Below, piece by piece: positions 43,053 to 50,662 of a DNA stretch of 64,000 nt. The position numbers were made by a program, and so were the translations under genes. Source of the stretch: Corallococcus caeni (GTDB lineage: Bacteria; Myxococcota; Myxococcia; Myxococcales; Myxococcaceae). Location: NCBI RefSeq assembly GCF_036245865.1, contig NZ_BTTW01000001.1, positions 372,001 to 436,000 of the forward strand. Direction: 5' to 3'. Numbering within the stretch: position 1 is the first letter of the stretch; each line of letters begins with the position of its first letter. Below the pieces are notes generated by a model. It searched no databases and was not told where the DNA came from. It worked only from the letters and a program-made list of their open reading frames with translations.

Positions 43053-43072
43053 AGCGCGCTCCGCGGCTGGAA

Positions 43073-43117
43073 CGAAAAGACGCCCTGTCCCTCGCACCTG
43101 GCGAAGGACGGGGCGTC
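43073..43117. terminator. Bidirectional terminator between the small-protein pair and cheA
   Basis: Arms 43079-43090 and 43106-43117 give a 12-bp stem with one G-U pair on the plus strand, with a 15-base loop. On the minus strand the stem is followed by TTTTCG, a good terminator for the chemosensory operon; on the plus strand the tail is not T-rich. Confidence 0.8.
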
Positions 43118-43143
43118 GTCGTCTCAAGCCGCCCTGCCCTGCG

Positions 43144-45687
43144 TCACGCGGAGCCGGGCAAGAGCTGGCGCACGAGCTCCAGGAGCTTGCCGCGCTCCAC
43201 CTCGCGCTTGACGAGGTAGCCGTCCGCGCCCGCCTCCAGGCCGGCCGCGCGGTCCTCGTTGCTGTCCAGCGAGGTCACCAGGATGATGGGCGTGCGCCGG
43301 AACATGGGGTGGCCCTTGATCCGCCGCGCCAGGCCCACGCCGTCCAGCCGGGGCATCTGCCAGTCGCTGACCACCAGGTGGCAGTGCACGCGCTCCAGCA
43401 CCTGCCACGCCTCCTCGCCGTCCGACGCCGTCACCACCGGGTAGCCGGCGATCTCCAGCAGGGACTTCATCGCGAAGCGCGTGGTGAGCGAGTCGTCGCA
43501 CACCAGGATGCGCGGCATCTTGGATTCGCCCGCGGCCGCGCGCGTGTCCGGCTTGGCCGCGCGCAACAACTCCGGCGCGTTGAGCACCGGCACCACGCGG
43601 CCGTCGTCCAGCACCGCCGCGCCCGCCAGGTGCGTCACTTCCCGCAGGTGCTTGCCCAGCGAGCGGACCACCAGCTCCTGCTGCCCCACCACCTCGTCGA
43701 TGGCGTACAGCACGCGGTCATCGCCCAGCGACAGCAGCACCGCCGTCTGCCGCCGGCCCGACTCCAGCGCCAGCGGCATGCGCGGCAGACCGATGGCCTC
43801 CGACAGCGACAGGAACGTGAGCTGCTCGCCGTCCAGACGCGCCACCACGCGCCCCGCCACCGTGCCCACGTCGTCCGCGTCCAGCCGCAGCACGCGCTTC
43901 ACGGTGTCGGAGGGAATCGCGGTGACGGTGGTGCCGGTGCGCACCAGCAGGCCCAGCGCCGCAGCCAGCGTCAGCGGCAGGTCCACGATGAAGCGCGTGC
44001 CCTTGCCCGGCGTGTACTCCACGTCCGCGCTGCCCTGCAGCCGCTGCGCGGTGGCCAGCACCACGTCCAGACCGACTCCACGCCCCGACGTGGACGTGAC
44101 CTCCTCACGCGTGGAGAAGCCCGGCTGGAAGATGAGCCGCGCGGCCTGCGCGTCCGACAGCTTGTCCGCCGCCTCCTGGTTCATCAGGCCCCGGCGCACC
44201 GCCGTCGCGCGCACGCGCACGGGGTCCAGGCCCGCACCGTCGTCCTCCACGATGACGCCGATGCGCGTGCCCCGCGCCTCCACCCGCACCACCAGCCGCC
44301 CCGTCTCCGCCTTGCCCGCCGCCTTGCGCGCCTCCGGCATCTCCAGCCCGTGGTCGATGGCGTTGCGCACCAGGTGCACCAGCGGATCCTTCAGCGCGTC
44401 CACGATGCGCCGGTCCAGCCGCACGTCGGTGCCGCCCAGCTCCAGCGCCACCTCCTTGCCCAGCCGGGAGGCCGTCTCGCGCACCGTGCGCCGCAGGGGC
44501 TCCAGCACCTGCGAGGCCGGCACCATGCGCAGGTCGCGCAGGTCGTCGCGGATGACCTGCGCCACCAGCGACTGCTGCTCGCCGTCGCGGTGCGCCTCCT
44601 TCGCCTGCTCCAGCAGGCGCTTCTGCATCGTGCGCATCAGGCCCACGCCCGTGCGCAGCGGCTCCAGCGCGGGCCCGCCGCCGGCCATGGCCAGCTGGGA
44701 CGCGGCGCGCTCCAGGTGCAGCAGCACCTCGTGCGCCTGATCCGTCAGCGTGCGGAAGCCCTCCGAGCGCCGGCCCTGCTGCGACCGCCCGGACACCAGG
44801 TGCTCCACCTGGAGCGCCAGCGAGTCCAGCGTCTTCACCGACACGCGCACCGCGCGGTCCACCGTGCCGCCGCGGCCCTCGGGCGCCGCGGCCGTCGCGC
44901 GCGCCGCGGGCTTCGCGGCGGGGGCCGGGGCCGGCTTCGCGGGCACGACCTCCCGGACCGCTCCGGCGTCCTCCACCACGCCCAGCGCCATGCGCAGGTC
45001 CACCAGCGCGCCCGCCACCTCAGACGCCGCCTGTCCCGCCGCGTCCCCGCCCTCCTCCATGCGCGTGAAGCCCAGCGCCGCGGCCTCCGCCAGCGCGGCC
45101 ACCTGCTCCGCCTGGACGGCCTCCGCGCTGTGGCGCAGGGCGTGCGCCTGGTCCACCGCCGCGCGCACCGCGCCCGCCCGGTCCTCCACCTTGGGGGACA
45201 CCAGCCTGCTCAGCGCCGCCTCCAGCGCGGTCAGCGCCTTCAGCCCGTCATCGCCCAGCGGGCCCGAGCCCGCGGCCTCGTCGGACGTGGGAGCGGCCGG
45301 CTCCTCATGGCCAAGGGCCTTGAGCAGCGCGGCCACGCCGTCCACCACGGGCTGCTCACCCGCGTCGCCCCGGTTGAGGGCGTTCTCGATGGCGGACAGG
45401 CCCCGCAGCATCGCCTCCACGGAGCCCCGGGAGATGGGCTCGTCCACGCTGACGTGGGACAGCCCGTCCTCGATGGCGTGGACGATGCGTTCGATGTCGT
45501 CCAGCCCCAGGCTCGCCGCGGAGCCCTTGAGGCTGTGCACCACGCGCTTGAGCGACGGCAGCAGGTCCGGCTCGCGTGCGGCGGCCGGCTGCTCCAGCCC
45601 CAGCACCTTCGACCCGATGGCCTGAATCTGTTCGCGCGTCTCCGCGGCGAACACCGGCCAGATGCTGCGCAGCAACTGCGGATCCAT
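43144..45687 (-). CDS. Chemotaxis histidine kinase CheA fused to a receiver domain
   Basis: An 847-residue signalling kinase. Domains: Hpt with phospho-acceptor His51 (RVVHSLKGSAASLG), an Ala-rich linker, dimerisation helices (about 285-390), HATPase with HLVRNAIDHG, DDGAGLDP, FSTREEVTSTSGRGVGLDV, a CheW-like domain (about 560-690) and a C-terminal receiver (725-847) with Asp731/732, phospho-site Asp775 in SDWQMP and Lys827. Such CheA-CheY fusions are typical of myxobacterial systems such as FrzE. Last gene of the chemosensory operon, 16 bases after cheW. It ends before a strong terminator. Confidence 0.94.
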   Translation of the reverse strand: MDPQLLRSIWPVFAAETREQIQAIGSKVLGLEQPAAAREPDLLPSLKRVVHSLKGSAASLGLDDIERIVHAIEDGLSHVSVDEPISRGSVEAMLRGLSAIENALNRGDAGEQPVVDGVAALLKALGHEEPAAPTSDEAAGSGPLGDDGLKALTALEAALSRLVSPKVEDRAGAVRAAVDQAHALRHSAEAVQAEQVAALAEAAALGFTRMEEGGDAAGQAASEVAGALVDLRMALGVVEDAGAVREVVPAKPAPAPAAKPAARATAAAPEGRGGTVDRAVRVSVKTLDSLALQVEHLVSGRSQQGRRSEGFRTLTDQAHEVLLHLERAASQLAMAGGGPALEPLRTGVGLMRTMQKRLLEQAKEAHRDGEQQSLVAQVIRDDLRDLRMVPASQVLEPLRRTVRETASRLGKEVALELGGTDVRLDRRIVDALKDPLVHLVRNAIDHGLEMPEARKAAGKAETGRLVVRVEARGTRIGVIVEDDGAGLDPVRVRATAVRRGLMNQEAADKLSDAQAARLIFQPGFSTREEVTSTSGRGVGLDVVLATAQRLQGSADVEYTPGKGTRFIVDLPLTLAAALGLLVRTGTTVTAIPSDTVKRVLRLDADDVGTVAGRVVARLDGEQLTFLSLSEAIGLPRMPLALESGRRQTAVLLSLGDDRVLYAIDEVVGQQELVVRSLGKHLREVTHLAGAAVLDDGRVVPVLNAPELLRAAKPDTRAAAGESKMPRILVCDDSLTTRFAMKSLLEIAGYPVVTASDGEEAWQVLERVHCHLVVSDWQMPRLDGVGLARRIKGHPMFRRTPIILVTSLDSNEDRAAGLEAGADGYLVKREVERGKLLELVRQLLPGSA

Positions 45688-45703
45688 GAAGCCTCAGTCC
45701 CCT

Positions 45704-46285
45704 CTAGCCGCGCCGTGCGGCCGCCGGGTTGCCCAGCTGTGTGAGGTCCAGCACCGTGAGCCGGTCCGGCGTCAGGAACAGGAACGGGCCCGGCGGCGGC
45801 TGGGACAGCTCCGCGCGCGGCAACTCCAGCCGTCCGTCCACGACCTCCGCCGCCAGCCCGAACGCTTCGTCCTCCACTTCCACCACCACGACCTTGCTCA
45901 GGTCGGACATGCCCCCGCCCTCCAGCCCCAAGAGCTGCCGCAGGTCCAGCACCGGCACGATGCGCGAGCGCGACAGCAGCGCCCCCAGCACGTGGCGCGG
46001 CGCCCCGGGCAGCGAGCACATGCCGCGCGACTCCAGCACGTGGTCCACGAAGTCGATCTTCACCGCGTAGCGCTCACCGCCCACCTGGAAGGCGAGGACG
46101 GTGACGACCTCCTGGCGCACCTCGTGGCGCGAGTTCGCCAGCGCCACCGCGCGCTGGTGCAGCACCTCGCGCCGCCTGTGGGCGCTCACCACCGTGGCGC
46201 CCTCGAGCAGCATCTGGGCCGCGTCGAGCGAGGCCTTCAGCTCGTCGAAGTCGATGGGCAGCAGCTTGCGGTCTTCGGTAGCCAT
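45704..46285 (-). CDS. CheW-like coupling protein
   Basis: A 193-residue adaptor linking receptors to CheA. The first 60 residues form an extra helix, then the CheW fold: VLAFQVGGERYAVKIDFVDHVL, LPGAPRHVLGALLSRSRIVPVLDLRQLLGL and VVVVEVEDEAFGLAAEVVDG. It lies 10 bases after the response regulator gene and 16 before cheA. One of two CheW proteins in the operon, so it may bridge to another receptor class or scaffold. Confidence 0.92.
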   Translation of the reverse strand: MATEDRKLLPIDFDELKASLDAAQMLLEGATVVSAHRRREVLHQRAVALANSRHEVRQEVVTVLAFQVGGERYAVKIDFVDHVLESRGMCSLPGAPRHVLGALLSRSRIVPVLDLRQLLGLEGGGMSDLSKVVVVEVEDEAFGLAAEVVDGRLELPRAELSQPPPGPFLFLTPDRLTVLDLTQLGNPAAARRG

Positions 46286-46295
46286 GGGCGGGCGT

Positions 46296-46709
46296 TCAGT
46301 ACTTCGTGGCCGGCAGCTTGAGGATGTCCCGCACCTTGGAGCGCAGGTCGTCCACGGACACCGGCTTGTTGAGGAAGGCGCTCGCGCCGACGAGCTTCCC
46401 CTTCTGCCGGCTGGCGTCGTCCTTCAGCGACGTGAGCAGCATGAAGGGCGTGTCGTGCAGCTTGGAGTCCGCCCGGATGGCCGCGCACAGCGCGAAGCCG
46501 TCCATCTCCGGCATCTGCACGTCGGAGATGATGAGGTCCGGCTTCTGCTCGCGCGCCCGCTTGAGTCCCACCGCGCCGTTGGGCGCGTCCATGAAGTCCA
46601 GCCCCCACCCCATCAGGTAGACCTGCAGGAGGTTGGTGATGGTCTTCGTGTCCTCCACGATGAGCACCTTCGCCGCCTTGCGTGCCCCACCCGTCACGTT
46701 GCTGTTCAT
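46296..46709 (-). CDS. Single-domain response regulator (CheY-like)
   Basis: A 137-residue receiver-only protein: VLIVEDTKTI (acid pocket Glu/Asp), LIISDVQMPEMDGF with the phospho-Asp, LLTSLKDD with Thr/Ser, and NKPVSVDDL with the Lys. Its ATG overlaps the MCP stop (ATGA). With CheA carrying a receiver of its own, this regulator is the likely output messenger or a phosphate sink. Confidence 0.93.
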   Translation of the reverse strand: MNSNVTGGARKAAKVLIVEDTKTITNLLQVYLMGWGLDFMDAPNGAVGLKRAREQKPDLIISDVQMPEMDGFALCAAIRADSKLHDTPFMLLTSLKDDASRQKGKLVGASAFLNKPVSVDDLRSKVRDILKLPATKY

Positions 46710-48292
46710 AGCTGGTACCTGCCTACAAGTTCAGAGAAGCGCTTCGACAAGATGGAGAGGTTGCCGGCCACCTGTTCAATCCGCCGGGTGCCCTCCACTG
46801 AATCACTCATGGCGGACGTCAATTCGCCCATCGCCGTGGCGATCTGCTCCACGCCAATGGTCTGCTGCCGCGTGTTGCCCGCGATCTGCCGCGCCGCCCC
46901 GGACGACTCGCGGATGACCTCCGACAGGCCCAGGATGGTGGAACCCGCGCCGCGCGCAAGCTCCATCGCCGCCTGCGCGCGCCGGCTGCCCTCGTCCGTG
47001 GTCGTGACGGCCACGCGCGTGCCCTTCTGCACCTCACCCAGGAGGACGCGCACCTGGTCGGCCGCCATGCGGGACTGCTCCGCCAGCGTGCGCATCTCCG
47101 TGGCCACCACCGCGAAGCCGCGCCCGTGCTCGCCCGCCTTCGCCGCCTCGATGGAGGCGTTGAGGGCCAGCAGGTTGGACTGCTCCGCCACGTCCTTCAC
47201 CTGCCCGATGATGTCGCTGATCTGCAGCGTGCGCTCGTTCAGGTCGGTGATGGCCAGGGCAATGGCCTTCACCTGCTCACCCAGCTTCTCCATGCCCTCC
47301 ACGCTCTCCGTGACGACCTTCTGGCCCTGCGCGCTGAGCGACTCCGACTTCTGCGTCTGCGCGATGACCGCGTCCGCGTAGGACGTGGCCTGCTTGGAGG
47401 TCTGGGCGATCTCCGCGACCGTGGTGCTGGTCTCGTTGATGGCGGACGCCTGCTGGTGCGCCATCGCGGACTGCTGCGTGGACGTGGCCAGCACGCCCGC
47501 GGCCTCGTGCTCCAGGTCCGTGGCCGCGCCGCGCAGGTCGTGCAGCAGGTGCACCAGCGCGTCCGCCATGGTGGCGAAGCTGCGCGCCAGTTCGCCAATC
47601 TCGTCCGTGCCGTTGACGTCGATCTGCTGGCGCAGGTCCCCCGCCGCGATGCCCACCGCCGCGCGGGCCAGCCGCTCCAGGGGCACGATGAAGAGGCTGG
47701 CCATGCCGGCCGCCGCCAGCAGGCCCAGCACCAGCACCAGCAGGCCCAGGCCCGCGGTGCGCCAGGTGCTGGAGGCCAGCGACTCCGCCAGCGCCTCGCG
47801 GTCCAGCGCCAGTTGCACGGTGCCTACGCGCTTGAGCGTGCCGCCCGGCGTGCCGAAGAGGATGGGCGCCGTCGTCTCCACGATGGGCAGCGCGCCCACC
47901 GTCAGCAGGCGATCCACCACCCCGTCCCCGTCCGCGGGCTCCACGGAGGCGGCGGTGGCGAACTGGTCGCCCGCGGAGCGCGCCAGCACCTTGCCGCTCG
48001 GGTCGCGGACCACGATGTACGCGACGTCCGGCACGCTCTTGAGGGCCATGTCCGTGCCCGCCTGGAGCATGGCCGAGTCGCTCGCCGCCGCGGACGCGGC
48101 CACGCTGAACGCCATGCCGATGCCCACCGCGCGCGAGCGCTTGGTGAGCTCATCCAGCAGCCCGTCGCTCATCTGCATCCAGAACGCGAAGGTCAGGATG
48201 CCGACCAGCACGATGCCGAAGATGCCCGTGCCCCCGAGGATCTTCGTCCGCAGGCTGAGCCGGGTCGAATCCGCCCCTTGAGGCGACGCCAT
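46706..48292 (-). CDS. Methyl-accepting chemotaxis protein
   Basis: A 528-residue inner-membrane receptor. First membrane helix about 15-38, a periplasmic sensor domain (about 40-165), second membrane helix and HAMP (about 170-240), then the cytoplasmic hairpin, whose tip DVAEQSNLLALNASIEAAKAGEHGRGF is seen at about 360-390. No C-terminal pentapeptide for CheR binding is present. I start at the ATG with AAAGG 7 bases upstream; a GTG at 48313 would add 7 residues. The adjacent cheR gene suggests the receptor is methylated. Confidence 0.94.
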   Translation of the reverse strand: MASPQGADSTRLSLRTKILGGTGIFGIVLVGILTFAFWMQMSDGLLDELTKRSRAVGIGMAFSVAASAAASDSAMLQAGTDMALKSVPDVAYIVVRDPSGKVLARSAGDQFATAASVEPADGDGVVDRLLTVGALPIVETTAPILFGTPGGTLKRVGTVQLALDREALAESLASSTWRTAGLGLLVLVLGLLAAAGMASLFIVPLERLARAAVGIAAGDLRQQIDVNGTDEIGELARSFATMADALVHLLHDLRGAATDLEHEAAGVLATSTQQSAMAHQQASAINETSTTVAEIAQTSKQATSYADAVIAQTQKSESLSAQGQKVVTESVEGMEKLGEQVKAIALAITDLNERTLQISDIIGQVKDVAEQSNLLALNASIEAAKAGEHGRGFAVVATEMRTLAEQSRMAADQVRVLLGEVQKGTRVAVTTTDEGSRRAQAAMELARGAGSTILGLSEVIRESSGAARQIAGNTRQQTIGVEQIATAMGELTSAMSDSVEGTRRIEQVAGNLSILSKRFSELVGRYQL

Positions 48293-48352
48293 CTTCAAAC
48301 CTTTCGCTTCCACGTTGTCCCCACCTCACGTGTACCGGCGCGCCCCAAGGGG

Positions 48353-49852
48353 TCAGCGCGCGCCCTGCCAGCCCATCTGCGAAGGACGGGGAGCCAGCGC
48401 CTGCCGCAGCCCCCCCGCCGTCATCGTCGTCTCCACGCCTCGCAGCGGGTGCTCGTCATCCAATCCATCCAGCGCGCGCAGCGCGTTCTGCCGCGCCCGC
48501 TCCGCGTCCTCGCGCCGGTCCAGGCGGTTGTAGAGCGCCACCAGCGTCGCATGTCCCAGCGCCAGCTGCGGCTCCAGGTACAGCGCCTTGCGCACCGCTT
48601 CCACCGCCGCGTACAGGTCGTTGCGCGACTCGGCCACCATCGCCAGCAGCAGATACGCCTCCGGAGACAGCGCCCGGGCCGCCTCGCGCGCCAGGGCCTC
48701 CGCTTCCTCGAAGTGGCCCGCGTGCGCCGCCTCCAGCGCCCGCGTCAGCAGGCCCGCGTCCTGGGCCGCGCGCGAAGCCGGCGTGGAGGCCGGAGCCCGC
48801 GTCGCCTCCGGGGCCGGAGCCGGCTGGGGCGTCCGCGCCACGTAGGCGGGCATGGGCCCGGGCGTGGGACGGAAGGGCTCCACCCGCAGGCTGCCCGGCA
48901 CCGGCGTGGAGCGGCGGGGCTCCACCCGCAGGCTGCCCGGCACCGGCGTGTCGCGGCGGAGCGAGGCGGCGGCGAAGGCGCCCGGCGAGTCGCGGCGCGG
49001 GGGCGCGGCCACGGACTCCGCGGCGGCCCACGGCTCCAGGGGCAGGCGCAGGACGGGGGTGCCGTCCACGTCCAGCGTCTCCAGTCCCATCCCGTTGGTG
49101 AGCGGCACCTCCGCGGGCGACACGAAGAGCAGGCCGCCCGGCGCGAGCGCGCTCACCAGCCGGCTCAGCACCGCTCGCACCAGCTCCGGCGTGAAGTAGA
49201 TGAGGACGTTGCGGCAGAAGATGGCGTGGAAGCCCATGGACGGCACCGCGTCCGTGGCCAGGTTGTGGCGGCGGAAGTCCACCGTGCGCACGACCTCCTG
49301 GGCGACGGTGTGCTGCGTGTCCTGTCCCGACGCGGCGGGGTGCGACGCGAGGAAGCGCTTCTCCAGCTCCGGCTCGATGCGCCGGAGCGACCAGGGGCTG
49401 TACACGCCGGTCTTCGCGCGCTGCAGGGCCCGGCCGGACACGTCCGTCGCCAGCACGCGGAAGCGCCCGCCGTTGCCCAGCCCCGCGGACATCAGCGCCA
49501 TGGCGATGCTGTAGGGCTCCTCGCCGCTCGCGCAGCCCGCGCTCCAGACGTGGAACGGGCCGCCCTGGTGCAGCCGGGCCCGCGCCACCAGCGCGCGCAG
49601 GTGCTCCGGGTGGCGGAAGAAGTAGGTCTCGCCGATGACGGCGTGCTCGATGAACGCCTCCACGGCCGTCGGCTCGCGCATCAGCAACTGGCGCAGGAAG
49701 GCCGCTCCGGACAGGTTGCGCGACAGCGCGGCGCGGGCCAGCGCGGGCTCCAGCGAGCGACGCAGGCTGCTCGCGAGCGTCAGGCCGCAGGCGCTCTGGA
49801 GCACCTCCTCGACCTTCGCGAGCGTTGCGTCGTCGAGAAGCCCTTCGCTCAC
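48353..49852 (-). CDS. CheR methyltransferase with C-terminal TPR repeats
   Basis: A 499-residue SAM-dependent methyltransferase that methylates receptor glutamates. N-terminal helical part, then the SAM site FHVWSAGCASGEEPYSIAMAL, ATDVSGRALQRAK, and IFCRNVLIYFTPE. A Pro/Ser-rich linker (about 285-360) with a 14-residue repeat leads to about three TPR units (370-480). This layout recalls FrzF, where TPRs regulate the enzyme. GTG start overlaps the cheW stop (GTGA). Confidence 0.92.
   Translation of the reverse strand: MSEGLLDDATLAKVEEVLQSACGLTLASSLRRSLEPALARAALSRNLSGAAFLRQLLMREPTAVEAFIEHAVIGETYFFRHPEHLRALVARARLHQGGPFHVWSAGCASGEEPYSIAMALMSAGLGNGGRFRVLATDVSGRALQRAKTGVYSPWSLRRIEPELEKRFLASHPAASGQDTQHTVAQEVVRTVDFRRHNLATDAVPSMGFHAIFCRNVLIYFTPELVRAVLSRLVSALAPGGLLFVSPAEVPLTNGMGLETLDVDGTPVLRLPLEPWAAAESVAAPPRRDSPGAFAAASLRRDTPVPGSLRVEPRRSTPVPGSLRVEPFRPTPGPMPAYVARTPQPAPAPEATRAPASTPASRAAQDAGLLTRALEAAHAGHFEEAEALAREAARALSPEAYLLLAMVAESRNDLYAAVEAVRKALYLEPQLALGHATLVALYNRLDRREDAERARQNALRALDGLDDEHPLRGVETTMTAGGLRQALAPRPSQMGWQGAR
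48875..48950. repeat. Two 34-base direct repeats, 42-base period, in the CheR linker
   Basis: Copies at 48875-48908 and 48917-48950 encode the repeated TPVPGSLRVEP segment of the linker between the methyltransferase and TPR parts. Confidence 0.85.
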
Positions 49853-50412
49853 AGGCCCTCCGTGCCGTTCAGGAGCGCGCTCGTGCGGAGCAGCGGACGC
49901 AGCCCCTCCGGCGTGCGGCACAGCCCGGCCATCAGCCCGGTGCCGTCCCAGGGCAGCTTCTCCTCGCCCCCCGGCGTGCCGTCCACCAGCACCGGCGTCT
50001 CCACCAGGTCCTTCACCCGGTCCACCAGCAGCGCCACCATGCGGCCCGCGTCCACCACCACCAGCAGCGAGTCCAGATCCGGCGTGCGCTTCACGCCCAT
50101 CAAACGCGCCACGTCCACCACCACCGCCGGGCTGCCGCGGTAGACGAAGGAACCGGACACGTGCACCGGCGCGCCGGGCAGCGGCTCCAGCGCCACCAGC
50201 CGCACCACCTCCTGCACCTGCTTCGCGGGCACGAGCGCGGTCGTGTTGCCTGCCTCCACGGTCAGGTAGAGACCAGGCAGGCGCACCTCGCCCTGCAATG
50301 AGACGAGCTCCTGGCGCAGCTGGTTCTGCTCCGCCTCCAGCGCGCTCAGGCGCTGTTGCACGGAGACCCGGCGCACCTGCGGAGGAACGGGGACTCTGGG
50401 GGTGTCAGCCAT
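49849..50412 (-). CDS. CheW-like coupling protein, first gene of chemosensory operon
   Basis: A 187-residue protein: an N-terminal coiled-coil-like helix (about 15-50, RLSALEAEQNQLRQELVSLQ) and a CheW fold (LPGLYLTVEAGNTTALVPAKQVQEVV, SGSFVYRGSPAVVVDVARLMG, VVVDAGRMVALLVDRVKDLVE). The ATG at 50412 is preferred over a GTG-free upstream extension. It opens the operon and its promoter must lie in 50413-50662, shared with the divergent Ser/Thr kinase gene. Confidence 0.9.
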   Translation of the reverse strand: MADTPRVPVPPQVRRVSVQQRLSALEAEQNQLRQELVSLQGEVRLPGLYLTVEAGNTTALVPAKQVQEVVRLVALEPLPGAPVHVSGSFVYRGSPAVVVDVARLMGVKRTPDLDSLLVVVDAGRMVALLVDRVKDLVETPVLVDGTPGGEEKLPWDGTGLMAGLCRTPEGLRPLLRTSALLNGTEGL

Positions 50413-50662
50413 CGAAGAAGAACTCCGCCCGCCGCGTGGCAGGCAGGAAGAAAAACCGTAATCCGGGAGCACGGTCCAAAGCAATGCGGGCTTACCCGAA
50501 GGTCGCGACTCACATCCCCCCCTGCGACCGGGGTCGTGGTTGCCCCGACGTGGTGGATTCCGGACCCCCTTGGGGTGCGCCGCACCGGCGAGTTGTGCTT
50601 GGATGAGGTTGCGCTGCTTTTGCCGGAGAAACCATGCTGCACGCAGCTTCTAGGGGACACGA

